DNA from: Cavia porcellus
Lineage: Eukaryota; Chordata; Mammalia; Rodentia; Caviidae
Assembly (NCBI RefSeq): GCF_034190915.1
Contig: NW_026947486.1
Span: 81,758,044 to 81,822,043 of the forward strand
DNA: 64,000 nt
Reading direction: 5' to 3'
The notes under the pieces are model-generated. The model was given only the letters and a program-made list of their open reading frames with translations, ran no database searches and was not told the origin of the DNA. Position 1 is the first letter of the stretch. Each line of letters starts with the position of its first letter. Position numbers and translations under genes: made by a program. This document shows, piece after piece, positions 22,240 through 33,339 of this stretch.

Positions 22240-24200
22240 CTTTAAAATATAGTTGCTTCCTCCACTTTCACTTTCACAATATCAATTCTACATTTTGGAT
22301 CCCACTAATTCCTTCAGTTTTTTATACTAGAGAGACAGCATCATGTTCAGCTGTGTGAGTTCAAACCATTTCACCCAAGAGCATCATCACAAGTTGCATC
22401 CATTTACCTACAAGAGCCTCGTGATTATCCTTTGTAGCTGAGTAACTTTCCATTGTATAGAAATGCCATATCTTTCTTATCTATTCTTCAGTTGATAAGC
22501 AAGCTACACCTGCTTTTTTCTGGCTCCCTGTCACATGAAGCATTGCTTTCTCTCCTTTATTTTTCAGTCTATAAATTTCCTTTCAACTTAATGTGTTTCT
22601 TGTATACCACATATCAATGGATCTTGTTTCTTGATCCACTCTGCCTGTGTTTCTTATTATTGGTGAATTAAAACCATCTATATTAATGGTTGTGGCCAGC
22701 ATGCACTCATTTGTTTCTGATGTGTTTAGCTGGCTCCCTACTTTCCCTCTCCATTCAAAATTCTGCTCCACTCGGTGATTCCACTCTGCTGCTGTTCCTG
22801 GAACTGTGGTCATTTTTATCTCTCTCTAGAATATTCTTCAATACTCTTTGTAGGGTTGGTTTGGTGGTCATGAATTCCTTCAGCTGTTCTTTGTTGTGGA
22901 GTGGAAGTATCTTGTTTCTCCATTAATTTTGAAAGATAGTTTTGCAGGGTATGTCAATCTGGGTTGGAAGTTGTTTTTTTTTTTTTTTTCAGAAGTTGGA
23001 ATACTTCACTGCAAGCTCTTTTTGAGTTGATGGATTATGTTGAGAAGTCTGCTGTCATCTTGACGGTATTTCTTTTATAAGTGATCTGGTTTTTTTTCTA
23101 ACAGCCTTTAATATTCTGTTCTCCTGCTGAATTTGTGAGATCTTGATTATTGTATGTCTGGGTGTAGATTTATTTTGGTTGTGGCTAGTTGGAGTTCTAT
23201 GTTTGACTTATCTATATGTCAGGTCCTTTCCCCATGCTTGGGAAGTTTTCTATTACTTCTGTAAAAAGTCTTTTTACATCATTTGTGTTGACCCCTGCTT
23301 TTTTGCTGACACCTATCAGTCTTAAATTATTTTTCTTTTTGTCATCTTGCAACATTGAATTGTTATTTCCTGGTTCCTTGTTATTTTAAGAGATCTTTTC
23401 TTTCACAATCACTAGATGCAATCCTGTCTTTAAGGTCTGAAAGTCTATGTTCAGTCTCTTTCAAGTGGTATTGCCAGCTTTCAATGGAGTTTTTAATTTT
23501 CTGAATATATCTTTGAATGTTTCATGCATTGTAATTCCTTCTTATATTGTTCATTCAAAGATTCCTTCATTCTCCTGTGCTCCTCTTTTTTAATCTATAA
23601 ATTCTTTAGATATGCTCAGAAACCCTTTATTATGCTTATAATTTCTTCTTTTACCTGAGATATTATTTTGGATCTGATTTCTTTTACAGTCTCATGAAGC
23701 AGTTTCTTTACTTCACTTGCCATCATCCCAGAAATTTCTGCTTTCTTCCATGTCCATGTCTACTGGACTTGTTCTGTTTGAGCTGGAGGCCAGAGATTGC
23801 CTTTTACTGCTTGTCAGTGACATTTTCCTGGGTTCTTCCTGGTGAGCCAGGTGTGGATTCCCTGGCGCTTCCCACATTGGCTACCTGTCCACGGTATACG
23901 TGGATGGGTCAGTCATCTGAGTTTCTCCTAACCCCAGTTCCCGGGGCGGTGGTGGGGTGCAGGCCAGGCTTCTCCAGATACTTGCAGCTTCTTCAAAGTA
24001 TGGTTTGCTCATTCTCTCAGCCTGCGCTGGCTACTCACAGGAGTGTCCCAGTGGCAGCCGGTGTGTGCTTGGGGGGTGGGTTGGCTACTTCTCCCACTCT
24101 TGCTAGTTACCCACAGGGGAGAGTCCCAGTGGTGTCTTGCATGCATTTGGGGGCTGGGCTCTACCTGCTTGATTTTAAAAGGATCACTGTCAGAGAATAA
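22240..24200 (-). mobile_element. Older L1, 5' region with promoter-like repeats, internally deleted
   Basis: About 22,300-22,470 is an L1 3'UTR remnant in antisense. From 22,480 the sequence matches, with many differences, the antisense endonuclease start and ORF1 of the L1 at 14,330-15,655 (for example 'tgcttttttctggctccctg...catgaagcattg'). It continues to a GC-richer 5'UTR at about 23,800-24,180 containing two similar units (24,029-24,085 and 24,100-24,160). Most of ORF2 is absent at about 22,475. Frames are broken. Confidence 0.8.
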
Positions 24201-24454
24201 CTCGGTGTGGAGAGAATGCATTTGTTTCAACATGTTTTATTTATGTGGTTTCAGAGCATCGGTTAAAAATGCTTTTGGGGAAAAGGTACTCATTTTTCTG
24301 TAATAATGTGACACATTTCTGGTGAAATGTATTAACTTTCCTTTCTCAAAAGACTGCTAGGAAGGAGATAATATGAATGACAAAATCACATGCTAAAGAA
24401 AACAAATAAGGCATGAAGAAACCATTTATCAATATTTAAATCCCTAACCATTTT
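24201..24454. other. Unassigned intergenic sequence
   Basis: No gene or clear repeat is seen. Confidence 0.5.
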
Positions 24455-24577
24455 TATTCTTTTATTTTGAGACAAGGTCTCACTAAGTTGTCAGAATGAG
24501 CTCAAATTTTCAATCCTCCAGCCTCAGGCTCCCAGAGTGCCTAGACTATAAACGTGTACCACCACACCTGGCTCATT
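24455..24577 (-). mobile_element. B1-like SINE, diverged
   Basis: Minus-strand copy with 'TTTTGAGACAAGGTCTCACT', 'cctccagcctcaggctccc' and 'ACCACCACACCTGGCTC'. Confidence 0.88.
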
Positions 24578-24879
24578 TGCTCTTCTTAAAAAAGCACTTG
24601 ACTATAGAGGAGATTTATTAGGTCAAAGGATATTATAGCTGGAAAAAACCTTCAAAACTACACTACCTTTTCATTATTATATATGTGGAACTGGAGGCCC
24701 AGAGAACATAAATAATGCAAGTCCTAATAGATGTATACCGATTCCAGTGAACAGATGTACCAGTTTAATCAATCCCTCATTGACAGACATAAGCTTTTTC
24801 AAATGCTAAGGCAGTCACTACACTAAACATTCATGACCATACATCATTTGTTGAAGTGGCATCTATGTAATGGCATAGA

Positions 24880-25085
24880 TGAGGTTTGAACTGACTCTCT
24901 GGAATTTACTCTGTGCCTTTACATAAGTCACAACTTTCTGAGCTCCAGTTTCCTCATTTTCAAGTGCAGGTAATCGTATTATCAACTGACTAGGGATGTT
25001 GAGAAAGTTAAATGACACAATTCATGTAAAATAATTGTTTACTATTGAGCACATAAAACATGCTAAAGCAATAGTAGTTTTTATT
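24880..25085 (+). mobile_element. MIR relic
   Basis: Diverged but in MIR order: 'ctctgtgcctttacataagtcac', 'agctccagtttcctcattttcaa', 'gttgagaaagttaaatgacac', 'ttactattgagcacataaa'. This is the ancient mammalian tRNA-derived SINE. Confidence 0.75.
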
Positions 25086-25225
25086 ATTGTTGTTACAACA
25101 ACCCCTGAGGAAGATTGGTCTCTTAACACCAACAATTTCTATTATTCTTCAAAAAAGACCAACCGATGTTTTAGGTACAAAAGTTTAATACCTAAATTAA
25201 TATTTCCTTTTCCATAACTTAATTT

Positions 25226-25658
25226 TTTTTATTTAAGAGGAAAAAGAGAAAAACACAAAACAAAACAAAGCAGTGTAAGGTTACACATAATACAGAACTA
25301 CAAAAAAAAAACATAACAGTAAGAAATCACCTGTTAATAGATTACATATTATCATCTTGGAAATAGTTGCTCAAATCATAGTATCAAAGAATACAAAGTA
25401 GACATTCAAACAGAGAGACTGCAAACAGCTGTGTTCAATGATCCAAAAACAGTAATATAGTCAGCTATTTAACACCCCTAAACACACTTGCTGTTATATC
25501 CGTTAGAGCTCTTTTTTTTTTCCTCCCTCTCTTTTTTACAACAAAATTTACACATTTTGGATTTTATTACTCCTTAGTTCTTATTACTTTTTTGGGGGGG
25601 GAGAGAATAAAGTCAAATATGGCAAAACAAAGCTGTGAGTCAAAACCAAGGATAGACA
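25226..25658 (-). mobile_element. Solo 5'-truncated L1 tail (433 bp) with 15-bp target-site duplication
   Basis: Antisense copy of the terminal L1 3'UTR block also seen at 11,827-12,260, 35,887-36,403 and 37,197-37,730. It is flanked by TCCATAACTTAATTT at 25,211-25,225 and 25,659-25,673, which proves an independent insertion rather than part of a larger L1. Confidence 0.94.
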
Positions 25659-25673
25659 TCCATAACTTAATTT

Positions 25674-28054
25674 ATCCAGAGGGAAAAAATCCACTTAAAT
25701 TATATGTGTACTGATGAGCTACTTGTTCACATTCTGGCTGCAACTTATTGCTAGCCAAAACAAAAAAAAAAAAACATTGCTTTTCATTGAAGGTTATTAA
25801 ATAAAAGCCCAATTGTTCAATTCTTTTCCTGTTAGTAAATGCATAATGTGAAATTTATAAAATCAACAGAATATCTTTGTGGTTCCCTGTGAAACTTCCC
25901 AGTACCCTCAAGCTACTCACTCCTGTTTTTCTGTTGTATCCATGGGTCACCAACTACTGCATACTTCTAATGGATGTGATTGAGAGTACAGAAACAGAAA
26001 GTGTTGCTTCTGAAAATTTGTGTTTAATCTGGCATGATGTACATAAGTCACATGGGATGTATCTCAGGTTCATATTTTTATTTGAAGATTTGGAAATATC
26101 ACTATTCATAATAAAGCCTATACAGTTAAGCTTTATTTATATGCCACTTTTATTTATGAGTCACTCCTATTCCTTCGATGGTTGTAAAAAATAATAAGTG
26201 AACACTGAAAGGCAGAGTGGAAGGTTAAGTATTGGGATGGTCTATTTCATATGTCAGAAGTCAGTGACCAAAATTCATGGTGACCAGAAGCTTTCCAGAA
26301 GCCAATAACTCCTGCTCCACTCAACATTGTGGTGATAGACATGCAGCGAGCTTGTTGGGGTGGACGTGACTAGCTAAGTGAGCCTTTCCTGGACACAGTT
26401 TTTGCTGATTGAGCAACAGACACTGGGAAGTTCTTGTCTATAAGTGATACATACAGTGACCTGAATGTCTTTTGTTGAGGTACGTAATTTTTCCAGTGAA
26501 TACTTACCAATGACATTTTACCATAATGCTTTATCAACTTAGCTAAACCAAGTTTCCCAAGATTGCCTTCCTAAGATTGCCCTCCCTATATGATTCTGAG
26601 TTGAGATTCACCAGACAAAATCTTTGAGCAGGAATTGGGAGGCAGGAATGAAGAAATGAATACCATGCTGCAAAGTTTTGGTACAGACACAGGTATCAAT
26701 ACCACTGTACACACACTGGCACTGGTCCACTAGCACATTGGTCATGTGGGACAGTAGTGACTCCTGAAGTAGCTCCAATGACAAGTGCTCTTTAGCTTCT
26801 CTGTGTCCTGGGCTGGATTCCTGAGCAGTTCTGCGGTAAAGGATGCTACTGTTACCTTCTCCAGCTTGGTAGCAGTAGGAGACAGGTGCAGATTCCATTA
26901 AGTTTTCAGAGGTTTTAGTTTGTCCTTAGGTATTCAAAATTTTTTCTTGCTATTCCTTACATCACACCCACCTCTTTTTCCTAACGGTGGGACCTAAATA
27001 TATACGGGGACTTCAGGTCACCATCAATGTAGAGGCACTAGCTTTCCATTGACTTCTTTTGCAGTCCCCGCACAAGGTCAAATAGTAGTAATCCCTTCTT
27101 GCTTTTTATTTTGCTTTTCTAATCAAAATCTATGACAGTGTACAGGTGATTCTCATATCCAAATGTATAATTCAGTTAGAGGGTTATAGATGCTACAAAG
27201 GAATTTTTAGTTTTGCAAAAAGAATGATTTGTACATGACACTGAAATAACCATGTATCACTCATTTTAATTTAATGTCAAATTTCTTTAAGTAGTACTCA
27301 AAATTTATTGCTGGCTTATATTTCTTGCCGTCCCCGTTTTCTCCACAATCTATTGAGTATGTGTTGTCCCTTACAAAACACACTTTTACTTTACTAGGGA
27401 CTAACCGAATGCTAGAACCATGTGTCAGTCTACCTTATTTGTTTGAACTCTTACATTGTTGGATACTTCATTTCTCCAACTGCTCCCTCTATTTTGTTGG
27501 CCAACTCCTCAGTCTGTAGGAGTATTTTTCCTAAATTTTGTTGCCTGAAGTCAATTCTCAGAGCTCCTGAATTCCCACTCTGTCCTCTCTATCTCTATTA
27601 TCCTTTCTACTCTCATGGATTCAGCTATCATCCCTTCACATTCACAGATTTATAGACCTGTGCCTTTTTATCTACATCTCTCCCCTAAATGTCAGGATCA
27701 TGTTTCTAGCAGTTCATTCACTCACACATGCCTCTCAGATTCAGCGTGTGTATGCTGAACTATTTGTTTGCCAAAACATGTCCCATGCTCTGTAACTTGG
27801 ATAATACCACTTTTCAGTCATTCATGCCCAAACTTTCAAAGTTTTTTCCACACTTTTCCTTGTAATCAGTGTCCAGATCCTTGAATTCTTTGATTCTTTC
27901 TTTTTTTCCCTGAGTCCCTTGTTTGGTCATTATTCAGTCATGCTTCCATTGCTCCACTAAGCAAATGCTTACTGGGTTCCTAATATTAGCTCCCACCCTC
28001 TCTTCTTCCTTATCCTCTGCAGCCTGGGACACCCTCCCAAAACAAACAGACTTA
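25674..28054. other. Unassigned intergenic sequence with weak ancient-repeat character
   Basis: No gene recognised. Some segments, such as 26,250-26,930 and 27,530-27,760, look like ancient transposon or LTR debris but could not be named. The small open frames (up to 105 codons at 25,877) have no recognisable domain. Confidence 0.5.
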
Positions 28055-28330
28055 TATAACTTCTTTGTTCAAACTACTGTATCTTCTGGTTCTCCCTGGC
28101 ATATAGAATAAAGCCTGCCAATACGATACAATATGACCAATTTTTTATTTCCTTTTCAACATTATGTCCCGGCTATACTCCAGTCTTTCTTTCACCCAAC
28201 ACAGTGTATTGATCTCCTGAACATTTCTAAATTTCTTGGGAAAACCTGCATTCTTCTCACCTAGTATTCTGACGCAAACCCTTTATGCTTGAGTTGTATA
28301 TTGAATTTCTAACCATCTTCCATATCTAAG
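28055..28330 (+). mobile_element. Possible L2 (CR1-like LINE) 3' relic
   Basis: The order 'agaataaagcctgccaa', 'atgaccaattttt', 'ctatactccagtctttc', 'gggaaaacctgcattcttctcac' resembles the diverged 3' region of L2 elements. Call by phrase order only. Confidence 0.4.
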
Positions 28331-29084
28331 GTCAGTTGTCACTCCTAACTGAATAATTTAAGTAAGAGTGATGAGTTAGAGGTAGTTTTCATCAATAGCA
28401 TGAGAATAACAATGCATGTAATAGCTCAGATGGACCAAGCATTTACTGTGTCAGGAAACACAGTAAATTTAGTAACAAAAGTGATTGATGCTTTCCAGGA
28501 CAAAGGCACATATGAGGCAGTGTGATCATATTTTCTTGTCCTCCAGAAGCAAGTTTGCTGACACAATAAGCCCAATCTCTCTCTTCATGTCTTAACTTTT
28601 CTATTTCAACTTGCTAGTGAAAGGAGGACCACATTCTTTTAAGTCCAGTGAGTAGAACTACTTTATCCACCATCCTTGTCTGTGACTGAAGCAGAGCCCT
28701 TCCTCCCTGGCTTAATTGCTTTAAAATGGAGATGCTGACAATAGTGGTTGTGCAGGTAAGAGCAGGACCAATTTTGAAGAGTGTCAAGCATAGATCCCAT
28801 GATTAGAAACTAATCTCAATGTTCTGGAAATAAACACATCCCATAGTGTTTTGGAAAAACCCAGTGTATAAGAATGGTGGAAGGTTCTAAGAGACTGAAG
28901 ACACAGGATGACAAAGCCAAGATAGTGTAGGATGCAATTTACAAGGAACTTACAGATAGAAGAGAGAGTTAAACAGCAGAAAGCCAAGAGGCAGAGAGAA
29001 GCAGTTCATAAACTAAGCCAGACCAAGATGCAATCAACTAGAGTGTATCTGTGCTTTCTTAAGACTCCTAATATGTCAGCCAGA
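28331..29084. other. Unassigned intergenic sequence
   Basis: No gene or clear repeat is seen. Confidence 0.5.
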
Positions 29085-29281
29085 AATCGGGTGTGATGAT
29101 ACATGATTTATAAACACAGTACTATTGGTGGCTGAGGCCTTAGGGTCACAAGTTTAGGCCTAGCCTGGGAAATTTATTGACTCAGTAAGGCCCTAATCTC
29201 AAACTAAAGAATAAAATAGGGGTGGGAAATTAGCTCAACGCAAAGTCTCTAGGTTCAGTTCACAGTGCTGGAAAAAAAAAG
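29085..29281 (+). mobile_element. Composite B1-dID SINE, diverged
   Basis: A 7SL-derived left part ('gcctagcctgggaaatttattgac') is followed by an A-rich linker and an ID-like right part ('GGGGTGGGAAATTAGCTCAA', 'ctaggttcagttcacagtgctgg'). Confidence 0.8.
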
Positions 29282-29282
29282 T

Positions 29283-29605
29283 GAGCTGGGTCTAGTGGCA
29301 CATACGTAATCCCAGCAGCTTGGGAGAGTGACACAAGAGGATCACAAATTTGAGGCCAGCTGGGGCTGGGGATTTAGCTCAGCGGCATAAGCGCCTGCCT
29401 TGCAAGTAGGCAGTTGTGAGTTCGATCCTTGGTACCGATAAAAAACCGAAAAAGACAAAAAAAATTTGAGGCCAGCTTGAGCAAATTAATGACATCCTAT
29501 CTTAAATTTAAAAAATTAAAAGGGATGGGGATGTGGCTCAGCAGTAATGTGCCCTTGGATTCAATCCCCAGATTGCCCAAAACAAAACCAACTCAAACAA
29601 AACAA
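29283..29605 (+). mobile_element. Composite B1-dID SINE split by an ID element
   Basis: Left part 'gagctgggtctagtggcacat...taatcccagcagcttggga'. Its body is interrupted at 29,362-29,461 by an ID element. The right part is ID-like ('GGGATGGGGATGTGGCTCAG', 'ggattcaatccccag'). Confidence 0.9.
29362..29461 (+). mobile_element. ID-type SINE with 16-bp target-site duplication
   Basis: Near-consensus element (GGGGCTGGGGATTTAGCTCA...) with A-rich tail. AAATTTGAGGCCAGCT occurs at 29,346-29,361 and again at 29,462-29,477, a perfect target-site duplication within the B1-dID host. Confidence 0.97.
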
Positions 29606-30129
29606 AAACAAAAAATTCTATTAATATGTCAAATATCAGTTAAGAAATAGTGGCTAGCACAAAATACTTGACTGCCGACCTTTAGGAGTTTGTTTTTCCT
29701 ATGGGATTTGGAATGCGTGCCAGGGTTACCTGGAAGACAAACTAGTGGTTATGTTCAAGATAATTGTAGTCATGTCAAGCCAGATTCCTATACAGGGAAC
29801 TATAAAACACTTCATAGAGTGTCCAACCAAGAAAGGTTTGATCCCTGATACATTTGAATTCCCCCAAAATGAGCTCAGTTCACTGGCATCTTTTAGATTA
29901 GATGTTCATGCAGATGAAGGATCTTAAATCCTAAAATAGAACAGTGACAGAAAGGGTACAGGCAGAGAAAGGAGGCCCACAGTGACACAGTTTGAGTTTG
30001 AGAGCTTCCAACAAAGTTTAAATACAACTTAAGTCCCATAACTAGGATGCTAAGTGGACAGTAAAGCCTAATTACAAGTTCTTCCTCTCTCATCTCCCTA
30101 TTCCCTATCTCCTTTCTCTCCTCCTCCTT
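29606..30129. other. Unassigned intergenic sequence
   Basis: No gene is recognised. Small frames only. Confidence 0.5.
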
Positions 30130-30345
30130 CTCCTTCTTGGTACTGGGATTAAACCTAGGGATTTTGCAGTGAGCTACATTCCCAGACCCTTTATATATAT
30201 ATATATATATATATATTTTTACTTTTGAGACAGGTTCTTGCTGAGTTCATATGTTGCACAAGTAAGCCTGAAATTGTGATCTTCCTGCCTCAGCCTCCCA
30301 TAGTACTAGGATTACAGGCAGGTATCATCAGGCCTGGAGATTTAT
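30130..30345 (-). mobile_element. Composite B1-dID SINE with internal (TA)n
   Basis: Antisense ID-like part ('cttggtactgggattaaacc', 'gagctacattcccagaccc'), a (TA)n tract at 30,192-30,216 in the linker, and antisense B1-like part ('TTTTGAGACAGGTTCTTGCT', 'cctgcctcagcctccca'). Confidence 0.9.
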
Positions 30346-31129
30346 GGGGTTATTTTTGGTGTTTTGTTTTTTAAAAATAGTTGCCAGGCATTTATGGAAG
30401 AGTATTTTTGTGCGCTTGCCTCCACATTGTTATTGACCTTCTATTAAAATGCCTAGTTCTACTTACCTCCCTTAGAAATTGGTGATGAGGCTTAAAATTC
30501 CTAGTTAAGGAGTGAGGTTCACAGGGTCTGAGTTGCCCTGCCCCTCTGGGCAATATTAGTTTCTGTCTAGAATTCTGACATTCAAGCTGCAACAGAGTTA
30601 GCCGACTGTAGCCTGAACCTAGAAAGATTTGGAGAATAGAGGCAGATTAAAGCATACAGAATTCACAGTAGTATGCTTTTCCCCATTCAAACCACTGGCT
30701 GGGCAGAAATTTTAAGGTTCAATGAATTTGAACCTAGTTAGGCTAAACTTCCCATAGTGTTGAAAGCTAATATATCAAGGTAGCACACAGAGCTTCAGAA
30801 ACTCTTGTGTCCAAGCAAGACAAGTCACAAATGCCCTTGGTTCCCTGACCCACATCACTTGCCTTGCAATCTTAACTGTTAGGAGGTTTCAGAAAATAAG
30901 CTGCCCCTTGGTCACACTTGAAGGAAATCTTCTACCTAAAACTCCAAGGTGCTCTTGCTGGTCAGCTAATTCAGACTAAATACGGACTTTTCAAAGTAGG
31001 CTTTAAAGGAAAAATAAAACCAGTTTCTCCCTCCTGTTCTCACATATAGTTAGTACAACCTTTGACACAGAGCACTTCACACCAGATTCTCCAGAAGACA
31101 CCAACTGAGTGTACTATAATTTAACTCAA
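30346..31129. other. Unassigned intergenic sequence
   Basis: No gene is recognised. Some phrases resemble ancient LTR debris but were not assignable. Confidence 0.45.
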
Positions 31130-31800
31130 TTAAGGAGCTATCTACCTGTAGAAATCATCAAGTCTCATGGGTTACAGGCTCAGTCCCATGAAAATGTCCC
31201 CCACTTTGGATGTCTATTACAAGTTCTAGGTTGTTACCTATACTTCTGATTGAGAAGTTATAAATTTGGCATTCTCACAACCCCCTTCTCGGGTTCAATT
31301 AATTTGCTAGGCTAGCTCACAGGACTTAAAGAAATACCTTCACCAGCTCATTTTAAAGGGTATCACAAGGCACACCCATAAACAGACAGTGGATCAGGCC
31401 CATAGGTCAATGTGTGGCAGAGGAGACGTGAAGCTTATGTGCTTTCCCCAGAAATTCCATACCTTTATGAATTTAGCAATCTGGAAACTCATCAAATCTT
31501 GTTCTGGCATTTTTACAGAGCTTCATCTATAGGCTCAGTTCCTTTCCCTTCCTTTTCCTTAAAGGATGAGGTTGAAATTTCTAACTTTCCAATCCTGTAA
31601 TCACTTGGTTTTTCAGATGAAAAGACCCACCATTGACTACCTGGAGGTCTCAACCTCAGCATAAACTCAGCTGTGATCAAAAGGGGCTCATTCAGTGAAA
31701 CACAAATCACCTTTATTACTGAGGAAATTCCAAGGGTTTAAGGAGCTCTGTGACAGGAATAAGGGACAAGATCTTATTTCTTATCATATCACAAGGCTAT
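31130..31800 (+). mobile_element. ERVL-type (MLT2-like) LTR relic
   Basis: Diverged sequence ending in phrases typical of this LTR family: 'ctttccaatcctgtaatcac', 'actgaggaaattccaagggt', 'aggagctctgtgacagg', and a terminal 'tttcttatcatatcaca'. The call rests on remembered family phrases. The 5' boundary is uncertain. Confidence 0.5.
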
Positions 31801-32269
31801 TTTCTTTAGTATCACACTAAAAGCTGTCTTTTCAACATGAGCTTCCCCCATGACCAGGATGACACTCTCTATAGTTTAATAGTGAGGAGCAGGAGAGCTG
31901 GGCAGATGATGGCCAACTACCAGGACATTTTTGTACCCTGTTACCAGACATAACATTAACAGCAAGGATGCACAATTAGCTAGACTTGCATCCAAGGCTG
32001 GGAGTGGGAATAGCAAATGTGGGAGGATAAAAATGCAGCTGAAGCCTATCCAGAGCTTGGCAAATACTCTATGCTCACAGAAGGTGAAGTGAAGGGAAGG
32101 AGGTCACTACAGTGTTAGCTTTCCTGAAGTATTTTGGCAACAGGGAATAGCTTCTATCTTTGTAATTAAAATCTCAGCAGCATATAGAGTTGCATGTTGT
32201 ATTTTTCTACTAAGACACTGACCATCCAATATACAAATAATTCCTCTTCGTCTCTCCTAAGACTTGCTT
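31801..32269. other. Unassigned intergenic sequence
   Basis: No gene or clear repeat is seen, up to the L1 insertion site. Confidence 0.5.
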
Positions 32270-32284
32270 AAGAATAGGAGGACC

Positions 32285-32720
32285 GATCCGCCTCCGAATT
32301 CTGGCTGCGCTGGAGAACTGTGGAGTTTCCAGCAAGGAGGTGGGTGCACACTATCTCCGGAGCCCAGCCTATTTGGGACTCCTGCACCTCACCATCTGGG
32401 TGCAGAGGAAGGGCTGGGCGGATCTGGGGCACCTGCATCTGCCTCCCTGTGTGTCTGGAGAACTGTGGATATTTCAGCAAGCAGGCAAGCATCACAGGTC
32501 CCAAAGGCCCCGTGGCCTGCAGTAAGTGCTCAGTGCACTCTGCCCCAAGCCCAAACTGTTCGGGATCCTCCAGGCTTCCGGGTGAAGGGAAGTGCATAAG
32601 TGGGTTTGAGGCATCTACATCCGCCTCCCCATTCTGGCTGCACTTGGAGAACTGTGGAGCTTCCAACAAGCAGGTGGGCGCACAGTGTCCCTGAAGCCCA
32701 GCTTATCTGGAACTACGGAG
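32285..32720 (+). repeat. Degenerate tandem units in the L1 5'UTR
   Basis: A core GGAGAACTGTGGA recurs at 32,312, 32,457 and 32,646, each time followed by a 'tttcc/ttcagc/cttcc-agcaagcagg'-type sequence and preceded twice by 'catctgcctcc' or 'catccgcctcc'. The same order is seen in antisense in the L1 5'UTR at 15,858-16,254. Confidence 0.8.
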
Positions 32721-33339
32721 TTCTAAACAGGCAGAAGAAGGCCATTGGTTCTACAGGCCCAGTGGCTTGGGGGAACTGGGTGCCAGAGTCTCAGGAGCTG
32801 CAAACATAGAAGTGGATTTCCAACAGACCCTGAGGAAGCTTTCAAATAACACTTGAAACACAGAAATATAGGAAAATGACAAAACAATAGACCAAATTAC
32901 CTCAAACCTCCATGTATATAGAAGCCATGTATATAGAAGAAAGTATATGCCATTCACCTCAAATAGGATTGAAAAACATCATACCACAGTGACATATGTG
33001 AAACCATAAGTTTCAAAATATACAATAGTCACGGTGAAATGGGAGGAAACTGTTCAATAAAAAGAAGAAACAGATAGGGGAAAAGATAAAGGATAGAAGG
33101 GAAAAGAAAAAATGCAAGTTAGCTATACCATTAGTGTCACTTAGTTCACTGAATAGGAAATGTTGTGCTAATATTGATTGAAGACATTTTTATGCCCATA
33201 TTTTGTACTTGAGTGACTAAAGATAATGATGTGTAATTTATCAACAATCGTCACTTTTTCATTATTTTGTTGTGAAAATTTGTTTTACCTTTTCTTCTTA
33301 ATATTAACAAGTAAAGTAATTTAATAAAAAAAGAATAAA

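Noticed and set aside
23694..24200. 168-codon plus-strand frame
   Set aside because: It lies in antisense to the 5' region of an older L1; not a gene.
32268..32694. Frames of 111-133 codons on both strands
   Set aside because: Same L1 5'UTR repeats; several frames are open on both strands because stop codons are rare in this GC-rich sequence.
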